From Madurella fahalii (taxonomy: Eukaryota > Ascomycota > Sordariomycetes > Sordariales), in assembly GCA_029876055.1 (NCBI GenBank), contig CM056875.1, positions 2,294,001-2,358,000 of the forward strand: a DNA stretch of 64,000 bases, read 5' to 3'. The notes beneath the pieces are model-generated. The model was given only the letters and a program-made list of their open reading frames with translations, was not told the DNA's origin and did not search any database. How positions within the stretch are numbered: the first letter of the stretch is position 1; the number at the start of each line of letters is the position of its first letter. Made by a program: the position numbers and the translations under genes. Shown here one piece after another: positions 19,152 through 32,700 of the stretch.

Positions 19152-21990
19152 CGGGGTAGGGCTAGATATGTACCCGGTTTCTCTAGATCGAAGGCCTGCA
19201 AGAGTGCCCCAGTCATATTAGCCGGCTGCCTGCATACAGGGGAGCGTCGACAATGCCGGCTCCTAACCCCAAGAGTCTCTTGGGATGGCGCGATGAAGCA
19301 TCCGACGGCGCACCGGGAGGCGAGAACAATAACGGATCTTGAACATACCAAGCGGGCGGCGAATTACACCTCCCGTATGTGGAGCGGCGAAACCAGGACG
19401 GGCGGCAAGGCTACACAGTCCGACCCCCAACCATTACATGGAACAAGTCCGCTCAACCAGCCGCTGTCCGTTCCCGTGAGCGGTAGGTTCCTCCGCGTTC
19501 CGTACACCGACAAATGCCGAGCTTAGAAGCTATCCCAGCATGTATAGGCGAAGGGCAAGCGGGCGGTTACGGTGTCGTGTCGGTGTCGTGTCTCAAAATA
19601 CCAGTGTTCCTCGACGGCGGCGGTCTGTTGTCGTCGGTGGCGCAAGACCCGCGAGAAAGGTGCAGTTGTGGGCACGGGTGCAGTGCGGGATGGACGGAGA
19701 GAGAAGTGGTCAAAAAGAGGGACCGGAGGGTAGGTATTGTTAACCTAAAGCGTTTCTTCTGCGAGAGACACCCTGATGTCGCTGTAGACGCAAGGGGGAA
19801 GGGGGGGGGGGGGCGGGCAGGCCTGTATGGGGGCGGCAAAGGTATCGAAGTTACCCGCCTCGCCTCGTGGATGAAGTAGCGCTCAACCCTCAGGGGTGGC
19901 CCTTCACCAACTCGGCGCTTGTCGTGCGGCGAAGACCTTGAGTATACAGCACCAACCGGCAGCAACAGCGGTAACAGCTCTGTACTATACTGGTTCAGGC
20001 GATTCTGGGTCCAAGGTTCGGTTGCCCGTCCCCTGATTGCCGTACCTTTTTTGACGCACTCGATTTGTGTTTTGGGTCTTCTTTCCTCTTTTTTTGGTTC
20101 CGGCGCCTGCACACTGTGTGTTGAGGGAAAAGCAGCTGCAGACAGCAGAGAAAATGGAGAAATGGGAGAAAGCACAAGGTGCCACGGAGGATGTGACAGC
20201 AAATAAGTCGACATCCAGCCATTGCAGGCGCTTACTCCGGACGGAACTCGAGCCATCACTGGGCAGGGCCGCGAGTACTAATGAAATTAGAACTCGGTTC
20301 TCTCCTCGTCTTGCTCTGCTCGGGTCCCTCACTGCCTCATCTTCTCTTCGCTTGGAGCCCATTTGCGCGAATCTGGGAGCAGCGGCGGACCGCCCAGGCC
20401 AAGGAGGGGAATTGTATGGTCGCGGGGGCTGCATGGAAAGCCGAGATGGCAAGATGCGCATTGACTAGGGCGGCACTAGCAACGGGCAAGGGACCGGGGG
20501 CAGCTGTCGAGTAAGAACGCTTGTTCGGCCTGGGCTGGACGGTACCCTGGTCTGCAGGAGCAGAGAGTGACTTTCGTTTGGCCTTGTCACTGGTGGGCAG
20601 CGCAGTAACCCCCGACTCGAGCAGTGCTTTGCAGCGGTCCGCATCAACCGTGGTTGGCCTGCAGCATCCGGCGTACATGGTACATCCAATATTTGCCATA
20701 ATTAGGTGTCTTTCCGGCCTCTCAGTTGCGTGCTCGCGAGTCGCCGAAACCTTGGAATGAGCGTGCGCAATAGGAGAGACGAGATCCACATGACTAGTTC
20801 TCAGCCATGGGATGATGCTTCTCGTCCGTCCACTCAGAGTCTTTTTGGCCGCGGCGAAGACCTAGGGGCTTGTCTCGGGGCCGAGAGACAGACTCGGCCC
20901 TGTCCCGGGAGTGGCTTCCGTCAGGACAAAGCAGCCACGCATTGGATCCGGAGATGCTGTGTGAATGCAAGACACAGCGTTGCAATATGGGGACAGAGGG
21001 CATGGCGTTGCCAGGCCGCCGTGGGCGAGTTTGCCCGTTTGTGTGCTTATGGCTGCCGTCCTGGTCGTAGCGCAGCAGCAGTCCCCGACTGGATTTTTTG
21101 GTTGTGCCTGAGAAGAGGTTGCAACGATCTGCAGGCGGGATTGCTCGATGCCAATGCCAGTTTTGCCCCGCAGCAATTGCGCGCACCCCTGTGCCGTCCG
21201 TCGATGACAGGAAAGGTAGCCCGTACATACAGTGGTACTGTACAGTAAGATACTACATACAGCACTTACTCAGCGATGCAACAAGATCTATCGCCTCTCT
21301 CGCCATCTAACAACGCCTGCCATGTTGCGCTTTCCGCTTGCTGTGCGCCGGTCTCGGACTGGGGATGAGCAAACTCGGTTTCCTCCCGTTCCGTCTCATG
21401 CTGGGTTCGCAATCGCTGTTCCTGGGCTCGGGAGGTCCAAGTCTCTTTGGAGGTTGTGGTTGGGCCGTGGGGTGGGAGGAGCGGATTTGGCGGCGGCGGG
21501 GAGATGTGGAGAACGCAGGGGACTTAAGCGCCTTCACTGACGATTGGCAGCACCATCCCTGCTCGTGCAAACCAATCACTGCTGCCATCACTCTCGCCGA
21601 CAAGGGTGCTATCGCCCGTCCCGCTTTCGATCTTTCGATACGCCTGCGGTATTATCCTATTGTTCTTCTTGTTCCTCTTGTTCCTCTTGTTCCTCTTGTT
21701 CTTGTCTTTGAGCATTTCCCGTTTGTTAAACAATGCGGCCAGTCATAAGCCAAGCAGGGCTCGACACGCACTTTGTGTGAGCCCCGAGTTCCGGGGTCGA
21801 AGCAACCCCGGAGCAGCACTCGGCAGCATGGCGTGGGATTCGGGTCCTGCTCGGGGTTTGCTAATGTCTGCTACCGGGCTGGGTAGCGGCAAACTCGTCA
21901 CCGTCTCTGCATCCGATCAAGCCATGGGGCTGCACGACCAGGGAACGCTTCCTAGATCGCAAGCCCCGGGCAAGTCCCGCAGTCAGCTAC

Positions 21991-22180
21991 AGTACAGTAC
22001 AGTACAGTACACTACACTACACTACACTACACTACACTACACTACACTACACTACACTACACTACACTACACTACACTACACTACACTACACTACACTAC
22101 ACTACACTACACTACACTACACTACACTACACTACACTACACTACACTACACTACACTACACTACACTATACTACACTAC
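21991..22180. repeat. Compound pentanucleotide microsatellite (AGTAC)4(ACTAC)34
   Basis: Four AGTAC units at 21991-22010 are followed by about 34 ACTAC units to 22180, with one ACTAT variant near 22166. The change of a single base between the two arrays suggests one expanded from the other. Confidence 0.95.
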
Positions 22181-25100
22181 ATTGTAATGTACACTTACAC
22201 TACCTAAGCACTCCAAACTGTCTTTTTCAGAGATTCATGCGGTGAAGCCTGAGCGGCTCAGTCCGGTCTGTACTGCTTGAATACGAATAGGTTCGCGGCT
22301 TTTGAAACCCCCAAACGTCGAGTTGGTGTTCACGCCTTGACCCCACCTTCAACCAGCTGCAGGTCCACACTCTACTTGAGAATTCCAGATTAAGTCGCAT
22401 ACCTTAACGGTAAGCCCCTTTCCAGTCAGAAGCTGGAATTCATGGTTCGGTCAGATGGTTGTGAGAGGTCCTATCAATGCACACCATCCATTTCCCAATC
22501 ATTGACGGGAATGCTGGTCCCAGATGGCTCCCGAGAGCCAGAGTCCTTCCATCACGGCCAACGTCCCTGCAGCTGTGAGCCCCGATTCGCTTCTTGGCCG
22601 TCCCCGGGATGGATGCCCGGTTGGGTGTGACTCGCAGGTGTTGCTAAGCCCGTCCGTAACCTTCGGCTCCTCCTCCTCCTTCTCCATGGCTCGATGCGGC
22701 GGCCGGCACCCAGCTGTGACCAATGCCCATGGTAAACGGGTAGGAAAGGTCAATCTCAATTGTTCTCCCATTTTGCAACCCCCCATCCGTCGGCTTCTCG
22801 AGCGAGCTGACAAAACCATGACCCCCGCGCCGTCCCCAGCCACAACGTTGAGACGTCTGGGAAAGCAAATTTCAACCAGCTGCAGGCATGTTGCGTACGC
22901 ACACAATGAAACCTCCCCCCGCCCCGCCAAAGCAGCAGCTCCGGGTGGGTTACGCTGAACCCTCGGGGCCTCGAGAGGAACCCCCAACCAGCCAAATTGA
23001 ACCATCAGTTAAATGGGTCTGCTTTGTGGCTCAATGCCATGCATCTCGAATTGACGTTGTGCCCGCATACCCACCGAATGAGCCCAGATGATGTGATTGC
23101 GAGGTCACCTTCTTGACACCGGGAGTGAGGCGGCCACGCTGAGCGGGCCCGTACCCGACTCCTTGGGAGTCGATGGGCCGTAGGGGGGCGAGCAAGCAGG
23201 CCGGTACCCGCCTTTCTCCGTACCTGGCATGACCGTATATGCCGTAAGACGTCAGCGTTAAGTGTATGCATCTGCCCTGAGCAGCCAACAGCATCACATG
23301 CCGCCTGCCCCGCTCGCGTCACCGTTCGTCTGGAAGACCCGCCGCATCAAACGGGGACGTGGAGAGAAAGGACCCCGGGTTTCGGCATCTTGGTGGTCGT
23401 TTGGCGTTGCGCAACGTGGGAGCGGATAGCCCTCCTCGGGCCCTCTGTGCCACATCCCCAAGCCAACCGCATAACATGAACCGGGCCAGAAAGAAATCCA
23501 AGATCTGTGTGGGTGAGCGGGATACAGTGCATGATTTGGATAGTATTCAAATTATCTGCGCACGGTTGCCGACTTGGAGTCCCAGATCAAAAGCTGTGCC
23601 ACTGCACCGAGACAAAAATGTTAGGGTTCATTTAGTCCCCGCGATTGAATGATTTGATCTGCATACTGGACCGGGCCTGGATCGGGGAGACACCGGGAAT
23701 GGTCGGTGCAGGGCCGAGCTTTGGCCTCTTTTCTCATCTCCATCTCAAAAGCAACAAGGCTGGGCCAGCGGCGGCAGCGGCAGCGGCAGCGTCGCATCCT
23801 TCGATCCCATGTCGCGCAGGGGGGGTCTGCCGCCCTGCCCTTGTTGGCACGATCAGCTGCCGCCAACATCAAAAATGCAATGCAAGTTAGCTTGTTGGTT
23901 CGAGGCAATATGTCATCATGCCAGGCACGGCCGTTCAGATGCGCCCTGACATGCGTATCGCAATCTTACAACGCACGACAGTACATGGCGGCATTATTAC
24001 GCGACGGCACACAAGCCACACAACATTTCGATCGGTCGATGTTTTGTCGCGCTCGAGTTCGAAGTTCGACGGAGGGAGCCGAGTCCCCCCACCCCTCCCC
24101 TCTGTTCCTTGTTGTCACTGGCTTCTTCCGGGACTTAGACTACGTGTAAGGAACAGTACCGCAGCCTTGTGTTTCCCAAGTGGCACCTGCCTCCGGCAGA
24201 TCCAGCCGCGCGTATCATAGAGAAAAGTGCAGCTCTGCCGCGTCGATCACCGATTGAAATCTAGATCCTGGTTTGTCCCCCATCAAATCCGTGTAGTATT
24301 CCGTACCTGATTTGAAGCAATTGCATCCGGTGTGGTGAGTCTATCTGAGAAGTTGATATCGGGCAGCTACAGCAGACAGCATCGTTAAACAGCCATATAT
24401 AGCGGCTGATATGAGCCATGAAACAAAAGCTGGACGTGAACGGTGGAGCAGAGGAACTAGAGACTGCGTAACCAGCCAAGCCATCTGACGCCACGGCGTA
24501 ACGCCTCGATCTATCACGGCCCCTCAAATGCTTGTCCGTCCGCGCCTCATCGGTCCTGTTTTGGCGCACGCACAGCCTTGCCGTTCGTCTGTTTCACTTC
24601 ATAACAGGAGCCTAGAAAAAACGTGGTGGCAGACCAACACGCGCGCAGCTCGCCCAGCACCGCCTCGGGGTACGTGACATCCGTCGTTCCTGGAGCCTGC
24701 TGCTCGTTTCCGGTGTCGTCAGCCCATGCCGACAACATCTTCTTTTCGAGGAAAGCTGGTTTAGACTAAGCGAGAAGTGGCTCTTATTGGCCTTGTCCCT
24801 TGGGCGCATATCAACCGTATGCGGTTGCATCACATCCTCGATAGGGTTTGACGTGATGCCAAGCCCGGCGATATGCCGCCACAAGACTCAAATCACGTTG
24901 GGGCATCTGATCACGGGCTTGTGCACCACGTTATCTTGAAAGATCTCCGCTAGTTTTAGTGGGTTTCTCGCGTCCAGACGAATATCACAGGTCGTGGAAG
25001 TTCGATGAGCTCCACATCTTCCACATGTTGCGGCTTGCAAGTATTCCGCGTGGCAGAGAAGGCTTGCCCGACGTTGTAAGCCGGGATAATCCTTACGGAA

Positions 25101-25773
25101 ATACGAAGCATAAGACACCAGCCAAAGCGTGCTCAAATCCGGGGAAAAGTGCAAATACAGGGCTGATCATCGGGAGCTTTCCGTTCTTGCCGCCAACGAG
25201 CTCGCTGCCTTGCTGCACTGATTGGTATCTCATGCCCAAGGGGCCAGAACACGGGACAAGAACGGTCCTGAGCCCTTCGGTCTAACCCGGAAAGGCGCAT
25301 CCCATCAAGCCTCCCATCTCGCCTCTAGGCAGGATCGAGCCGCCTCTCATCACACACTAGCTAAAGTTGAGGCTCGAATCACACGGGATGAAAATTCCAC
25401 GCAATTTAGCTTGCCGTCGTAACGCTGCAGTTTCGGAAGCGGTATCATATGACGTGAGGAAGAGACTACTGGCAGCTTCTTTGTAGGCAACTTATCCAAG
25501 ATGGCTTTAAAGTCTGAATCTTGCCACATGCCACTGACGTCGGGTTGTCGTGAGCGAGTATTTTACTTTAATACTCATTCACAGTGTGAGCCATGAATAC
25601 TCGCAACCGGTTCATGTTTGTATGTTCAATCTATTCGAGGCTAGGTTAGTTAGTGGTCAGCATCTCAAGGGAGGATCATGTAAAAACGCTGTCCCTGTTA
25701 TTCGCCCTCTATCAAGAGTCAAGACCCCCGTGCACGTTAGCTAAGATCTCATCTTTATATCTAGGATAATAAA

Positions 25774-25789
25774 GCCAGTTATAACTGGC
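25774..25789. repeat. Perfect 16-bp palindrome
   Basis: GCCAGTTATAACTGGC equals its own reverse complement and lies in an AT-richer part of the gene-poor tract. It could be a dimeric protein site or chance. Confidence 0.6.
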
Positions 25790-28539
25790 GGTAGTGAAAC
25801 TCCCAAGAACTGACGGGGTACTTTCCGGGCTCCTGCATCATGGCCCCTTGCCCGGGCGCTGTTGCTACAATCTCATCGACATTCTTGTAATAAGATCCAG
25901 CGGGAAAGAAAGAAAAGAAAAGAAAAAAAAACAAAAAAAACAAAAAGACCAATGTTCTAAGAGTATTGGCCGAGACAGCTAGCAATGCGCGTGTTATGAG
26001 CTGCCTTGATACGAAGTAACACTGGTTGTAATTCTGTGCTGGTTGTGAAGTACCCCTGCCTATAACACAGTCTGACCTAGGGTCTCATTATACCCGACTG
26101 GACATCTTCCAACGAGAAGAGGGAGTTCAAGTAAGGCAGTGAAGAAGATAAGCCCATTAGAACTCTTTGTAGTGCCCCCGAGGCCGACCGCGGCGTACCG
26201 TCTCATACTTGCCGCTCGCTCCACAGCCACGCTTGAAGCCGCCTCGGGGAGTTTACGTAGCATTCCACTACTTTTCAGTAGTCCATTTGCACGATTATCG
26301 TTCAGGTGTTCCATGGTCTCAACATACCAGGCAGTCTGGCCCGCTCGGTACAATGCGCAGCATCCAATGTTTCTGAACCAAATACTAAAACTTCGTTTGA
26401 GGCAAATCTCCTATATGGAGGGAATACTAGTCCTTGTAACCATCATCAGCATACTGTTACCACTGACAAATCAATTTCTCCGTCTTGTCACACCCGAATT
26501 AGCATCATATTTCCGACTTGACAATACATACCGGCTCATTAGTACTCGCCGGTACCGGCCGGGGGACCGTCAGGTGTCCCCTCCGGGCTGCAGCATTGTT
26601 GTGAGTACCAAATTCCATCCTTACTCGTAGCAATACGAGTAGGGATAGTACCGGAAGTGACTGCAAACGACTGTCAATGGAGGACGTGGCATTAAGTGAC
26701 TCCTCTTTGAGCGTCCAACCGACTCCATAAATACTTCACAAGCGCAACACCGATCATCCTATAAAGAACTTCTCTCCGTATTGGTTCGCCAACATCACTC
26801 TGCGGACCCGCTCAATGGCCCTGGGGCCTACGGTCAAGCGGTAGCACATCGCGAGACAGGCAGACAGGAGACAGGCATGAGCGATGTGGTGTTTCATCGG
26901 AGGAGCAACCCCTACTGCCACCAACCCGGTCCACGAGAGATTAATGAGAGCACTTTTGACACAAGGACTGGCTTTCGCGGCGGGTGTGAGACTTTGTTAT
27001 TTGGAAGCACGGAATTTGCCCACTATTGGGAGGCGGACCGCCCATTCGTTGGTTTTCGGAACGCCAGAGCGTGGGTTGCACGGTGTGTGATAAGAACTCC
27101 GGAATGCTGCCAGGCCGCTTACCGGGTTTCTCAGCTACTGGATGCCTGTGTTGTGCCTTACAAGGCATTGAGGTTCAACCAATATGGCTTTCCCTTGGTG
27201 ACTCTAGATTAGGGAGCCGGAGGTCAGGGACGCAAGACGGACGCTTTGCATGGAGGACGGGCGCCTTGTGAATTCGAGCACCATCACGCACCTGGGGGAA
27301 CCGGGAAAGTACTTGTCAGGTAAGGGTTTGGGCTGCTATACCCTCGCGTTGAGGGGTGCAGCGATGTAGCAGTCTATTCATAAGCTGAGGTGTCTCGACT
27401 GAAGCGCCTGGGGCGTTTCATTAAGGGGAGGTAGAGACCAAAGGAAACTAGTATAGCAACTTGTGTTGACAACAATCGCGGAACAGGCCAAGTTACGAAA
27501 AGGGTACCTTCCTTTCCAGCAATGTATGAATGGTTCACGGATCCGCCAGGTCCTCTCTCACTATGGTACACCGGAAAGGAGCGTTTCCGTGCGTTGACAA
27601 CCTTTGCAGGAGCTCCGTTGTAATGAGACTTTCTAGCTACCTAGCTACCTGGTATAGGCATGGTGGTGGCCCATTACTGCCCTCGTCGCTCTGCAATGTC
27701 ACGTTACTCCAACGTATCTAGCTATTGGATAGGTACAGGCGTAGCAGTAGCCCAGATTACGAGTGGATTTAAGACGAGAGCAACTCTTGTCATCTCTACC
27801 TGACACTCGTGGTCTAGGTTACACGCCATCACGCCGCCACCGGTCAAAACAGTTCACATTGCCATAAGAGACGAACTCATTGATGAAGATGATGATAACT
27901 CAAGTTGAGCCTATCTACTACACTACCGAATATGTATTACGCAAGAAATACCGAACAGTACATGAGAGGGACCAAGCCAGACAGGTACAACTCTCCAACC
28001 CGAGTATCGCTATGCTCGAGACAAAACAGGGGGGGTATCATGCTTAAGGGGGTATCCAAAACAAAACAACAAGATCCATCCTCAATAATGGTGGCTCAGC
28101 TCCGGAGACCACACCACACGAAGCACCAGAAGAAGCTCTGGCAATACCCCACAAAAATTGTTGCAAAAATTGAAAACAGATAAAACGCCAACGATGCCGA
28201 TGATGTGCGGTGCCAGTGTGTACTGAATAGTGTAGTGCAGCGCAGTGCCGAAACTTTTCCCTTTCCTTCCCGGTGATGCAAATGCAACATGGACAAAACG
28301 CCGGCTTTGGTCCCAAGAGAGAATAAACAATCATAAAAGGTAAATGGGAATATGATGCAAGCGGGTGGATTAAGGCGTTGTTGAACCCGAAAGGGCCGCC
28401 GGGACCGCCGAGCCGGTGAAGACAGACCTCTCACCGCTTATTAAAAAAAGGTTTGGTATAGCGATGAAAAAAAAGATGTACGCCTTCGGGTCCGGCCAGC
28501 GGAATTGGAAATGACGGTAAAAGAAGCGGAGAAGAACCG

Positions 28540-28561
28540 AAAAAAAAAAAAAAAAAAAAAA
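28540..28561. repeat. A22 homopolymer
   Basis: Twenty-two consecutive A on the plus strand in non-coding sequence. Confidence 0.85.
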
Positions 28562-29266
28562 GGGCCTGTGCCCTCGGCATTAGCCCATCCGCGGGCCAGG
28601 GCTGGTGTAGCGTAGGCGTTGCACAGGCCTTGGACGGGATAGAAGGTCCAGAGTCCAGATGGTGCGAGTCGGGGTTTGCTTCCCATTGGCCCGAGCCGGG
28701 CCTCGGACGTAAGGCAGAAGCGTTGGTTGTGGGCGGATGCACCTCGGCAATTCGCCGGAGTGCGAAGGAAGTTACCGGCCCGCGGGCCGTTAACCAGTTT
28801 TCCAAGGTTGCGATTCCTGCCCAGAAACTGCGCGTCTGTTCGCTGTGCGTCCGAGCACCGAAGCGGGCTTTTCGGACGACCAAGCAAATTTGTTTTTTTC
28901 GCCCAGCCCGAAACTTGGTTGTTGCCCGCTCGTGCTCGACCGTTTTCCTTTCCGCCTCGGCAGAAAAGGACCGAAGGGGAAAAGACGCAAATTCACCTGT
29001 CTTGTCCTCTCGCAGGCTTTGCCGGCACAACGTGGCCACCCACTCGTTCCTAGCCTCGGCGGAACTTTCGGGAAGCTGCACGTGTGCCGGAGGCAAGAGG
29101 CAATTATGGTCGTGATGGTTGATGAGTCAAAGAGGATCTGTTGACGTGTATTAGCAATCATCCAGGTTTCAATGTGGTGATTGGCTCGGGAACGGGATCC
29201 GTCCACTTACCGATAACAGGTTGCAAACTCGCCCGAGGCTCGTGCATGACGCATTGCCGTAGACTC

Positions 29267-29770
29267 TCACTCAGCCTCGGCGATAGGAGTCATAGCCGTA
29301 AGCTTGCTCTTAGCCTTCTTGGACGATGAGCTCGCCCGCCGCTTGGCTTGCTGCCGCCGCCGCTCCTTCTCGGACAGCAGGAGCTTCATGACCTCTCGTT
29401 GGTAGGCCGCCCGCTCACGCTGAAGCTCCATGATGTCGACTTCGGTCAGGACTGGAGCGGGTGGTGACTGGATCGGAGAGGGGCTGCCGTGGCTGGATTC
29501 GCTGCGGACGTCGTCTTCAAAGTCCTGGGGGAAGAGGTCCTCGTCCGAGATGTATGACGTCGCTCGCTCTTCCGAGGCGTCGTACTCGCAGAGAGAAGAC
29601 CGCCGCGGCCACGAGGGGAACGCGCAGCTCGCGTCAGGGCCTCGTGTCGAAAACGGGCTCGGTGCGATATCCATGGGCGAGGACCTGCTGCTGTACGAGC
29701 TGTAGGATGTGAAGGAGCTGGAGCTGTAGGAGCTGCTCGTCGAGCTGGGTGAGCCGTATGAACTGAACAT
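29267..29770 (-). CDS. Short Ser-rich protein with basic C-terminal helix, unknown function
   Basis: A single frame; the preferred start is the ATG at 29770 (MFSSYGSPS), giving 167 residues. An in-frame ATG at 29830 would add 20 residues with no evident function. The N-terminus is Ser/Tyr-rich (about 25 Ser in 40 residues). Next come WPRRSSLCEYDASEE and an acidic DLFPQDFEDD stretch. A predicted long helix, EVDIMELQRERAAYQREVMK, leads into a Lys/Arg-rich segment that looks like a nuclear localisation signal, and the protein ends KLTAMTPIAEAE. The alternation of biased and specific segments, with GC-rich third positions, argues for a real protein rather than a chance frame. It is the only gene I support in about 18.7 kb. 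The role is unknown. Confidence 0.65.
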   Translation of the reverse strand: MFSSYGSPSSTSSSYSSSSFTSYSSYSSRSSPMDIAPSPFSTRGPDASCAFPSWPRRSSLCEYDASEERATSYISDEDLFPQDFEDDVRSESSHGSPSPIQSPPAPVLTEVDIMELQRERAAYQREVMKLLLSEKERRRQQAKRRASSSSKKAKSKLTAMTPIAEAE

Positions 29771-32700
29771 TGTCGCGGTACTAGTAGCCTTGATCGGGGT
29801 CGCCGATGACGTATTGCTGTGACTGGGCAAGGATGACCTGGGACACCGGGTGGGTATGTTTGTTGGGTGCTTCCTGTGGTGGTCTTGGGTTGAGAACCGA
29901 TGATGTTTGATGATGATACAGTTGACGAGGCAGGTGAGGGTTCACGAGTCGCGAGGGGCAAGACGCTCTTATATCCTCGAAGGGCAGGCGGAACAGGGAG
30001 AACAAGGCAAGGGGGTGTTCCCGGGGAATAGGATACAGTGGGGAAGATTGCAAGCAAGGGATCGTGTTGGAACGGACCGGGGGAGGCGGGTTGCGGCGTA
30101 TTATCAAGGGTCTCGGTGGTACGTACTTTCATACCCCGGTCCAGTCATTCGGACGCCGCGTCGGGATCGTCCCCGTGGGATGTGTATGACTCTAGCCCCA
30201 TACACCCCAAGGGCATGACAGCCCAACACACCCCAAGTGTGACGGCTCGGATTGGTGCCCGTCCGCCCCCACGAGACTCACCGCACTCGCGCAGCTGCCG
30301 TTGTGTGTCTGACCGCCTTCCATGTTCCGCGTTTCTCGCACTTTTCTCACACACCGCTAATAATTTGCATCCCGTTGTTACCTCCAGCTTACACAGCCCA
30401 TAGACCAATACGCCGTCGGTTTTCCGTGGTGGGTTTCCAAATGGTGATTGCGTAGAACAAAGACGAAGCTCGTAACCTATCGCAACCATGTCGCTCAGTC
30501 ACCCTGGGCGGGCTCGTAAGTACCCCCCCCGGCTCAGCACCAAATTGCTGGGCCTTCAGCGTTACGAAACGCTGCGCTCCGATCGCCTGGCCGTCAAGGG
30601 GCCCCAGACCGTCCTAACTTCGCCGGGTGCTCCCCGAAAACAACCCCCTGCTCACCCCCATTTGCTGGTAACCCCCCCCCCTTCTCCACGCCCAAGGCAG
30701 CCACCGAGCGCCTCACCGCCCCCTCGGGCGCCGTAATTGGCGCGGGGGGGGGGGGCAGTTGCAGTTGGGTTCTGGGGCAGTCGAGACAAACAGCTGGCGC
30801 CTGTCGGTGACTCTCCGGAATACTCTGGTGCAAACGGACTGTTGCTTGTTTCTATTGATCGTCGCCTGAATGTTTGCCCCCTTTTTTTTGTTGCTTGCTT
30901 GCTCACAAACTGACATATCACCGACAGACGGCTCGTTGCCACACAGAGTTAACAAACGACTGGTCCCAAACGGGAATGAGTTTACTATGTGCCAAAAAAA
31001 AAGCCTGCTTTCAGGTTGTTTCCCCTTTCTTGTGACTGCGGCCGACGAAGCGCCGGGCCTCACGAAATCCTGTTCGGGACGGCTAAGTCTAGAGAGACAG
31101 GAAAACAAACAGGTGGCCGCCCACTTGCATTCGTGACGCTGACGTTGGTCGGCGGTTTTTTCAAAATAGTTGCATGCTATTTCCTGCCAACAAACTCACC
31201 TGGCTTGGGATTGTCCAACTCATACCATGCAAAGCCCCAACACGGTGAACCCAACAGTGCAACGTCACCACGACCCCTCACCGTTGGGCGCGAGTCTCCT
31301 CGGGCTTGGTTTTTTGGTCTCTCTTTGACGCTGCAATCTTGATGCGCACATGAGCATTTCATGACGATGCGAGATTCTGCCCAGCCGATGCGTTTTCGTG
31401 GCAGTTCCATCGCCCTGCCATTGTTCATCGGCGTGCTCGGCGCAATCCCGTATCAGGCATGTAACAAGAGCGCCTGGTTTGTATCGTTGCATGCAGCAGG
31501 GCGCAGCAGCCCTACCGCCGTAAAGGAATACGTCGCGATATAGGGCTGCCTACCTGCCCGTCCCGGGAATAGACACAGCAGCGAGCGAGGACCACGTTTT
31601 TAGTACGGCGTGAGTCAGATTGGGGAAACACGGCGGCCTCGGCGGTGTCCATTGTGCGGCTCAGAGATGTAAAGTTCTTTGGCCGGAACATCGCTTACTA
31701 CAGCTTCATTTCACCTCGAACGGGAATATTTGGGGGAGGACAGACAGAGACCGATAAGCATGTCAGAGGCAGCGCGCAACCCTATTTCGGCCGTACGCTC
31801 CGTCCTTTCGGCTGCAAACATGACCAGCACAGCGCCAAAAGAGGCGGAAATGACGGGTTTGACGGTGTGTGTGCTTCCGACGGCTTGCTGCAGCAGTACA
31901 GTAACGTACTTTACACGAGATGTGTAATCAATTCCAGCCGAGCGCTGGACAATCGCGTCCGATAGAACCAAACGCCCAAAACTTGATTGCTCTACCTTGG
32001 GTAGCTTGACGTGCAGCACTCACCGTCTGTTCTTTTGGCCGGAAATCCTGACGTCGCTGGCACTTTGCAGCGCCGGCTTGAAACAGGTTTGTCCGCCATT
32101 CGTCTTTGGCAACCGGGCCGGAATCTCGTGCATCGCTAGCATCGTCGAAGTCTCAGCGAAGATGCGTTGGCGGGTTCTGGGCTGGGCGCCCTGTCCGGCG
32201 TTGTGACCGCCTGCCCCCGACCCTCTTCCCCAGTGCAACGGGCTGGTGGAGTCGACCCCAGACCCGATGGACCGCGCCAGATGGCCGGAAGCGGATCCCG
32301 CCCACTAGCGTCCAAGCTTATTGCAGGCGGTGGAAGCAGGGCTCCACTCTCCAGATTACCGTCAAGGTGTGCGCTCCCTCCCGCAATGCTCGTCGGTGGG
32401 CCCTGAATGAGATCTCGATAATGCCAGAGGTGAGGAACTGCGTATGTGCTGCCCTACGGTCTGTGCGGGTGGATCGGGCGGTGAGAATTTGGAATACACG
32501 AGGATCTCGCACAAACAAACCGAGTATCATCCCCGCCTCACTCAGGATTGCCCGTATGTCAGCCAGCCATTTCTCGCAGCGGAGAAACGAGTGGTGACAC
32601 GGGTCCGAGCTCGGACCCCAAAGGGCGTTAGAAACACGGGGAAGCCGCGGGTAGGCAGCAGGGATGAAACATGTGCTAGAATCCACCAACCAGACTGGTG

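Larger units (their letters stand above)
19152..29266. other. Gene-poor 10 kb tract
   Basis: No convincing gene on either strand. The longest frames (for example 19567-20259 minus and 20067-20468 plus) overlap one another in several frames and have chance-like composition. Contents: the promoter side of the WD40 gene at the left end, a G-run near 19800-19813, a TTGTTCCTC tandem repeat near 21667-21700, a pentanucleotide microsatellite at 21991-22180, a 16-bp palindrome at 25774-25789, purine-rich runs near 25910-25945 and an A22 run at 28540-28561. Base composition looks AT-richer from about 24.9 to 28.2 kb. No reverse transcriptase, integrase or transposase motif was seen, and no tRNA or 5S gene was recognised. 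Confidence 0.6.

Noticed and set aside
21606..22187. A 193-codon plus-strand frame ending in LHYTT repeats
   Set aside because: Its second half is just the ACTAC microsatellite read as codons.
26486..26800. TGTCACACCC start and downstream TATA-like sequence resembling a solo LTR
   Set aside because: No matching terminal sequence, target duplication or primer-binding site could be found by eye.
28431..29115. Frames of 221 (minus) and 161 (plus) codons
   Set aside because: Mutually overlapping, one runs through the A22 tract as poly-Phe, and no family resemblance is seen.
30488..30736. 82-codon frame starting MSLSHPGRARK
   Set aside because: Pro-rich and ending in a C/G homopolymer patch; no splice partner or conservation cue.
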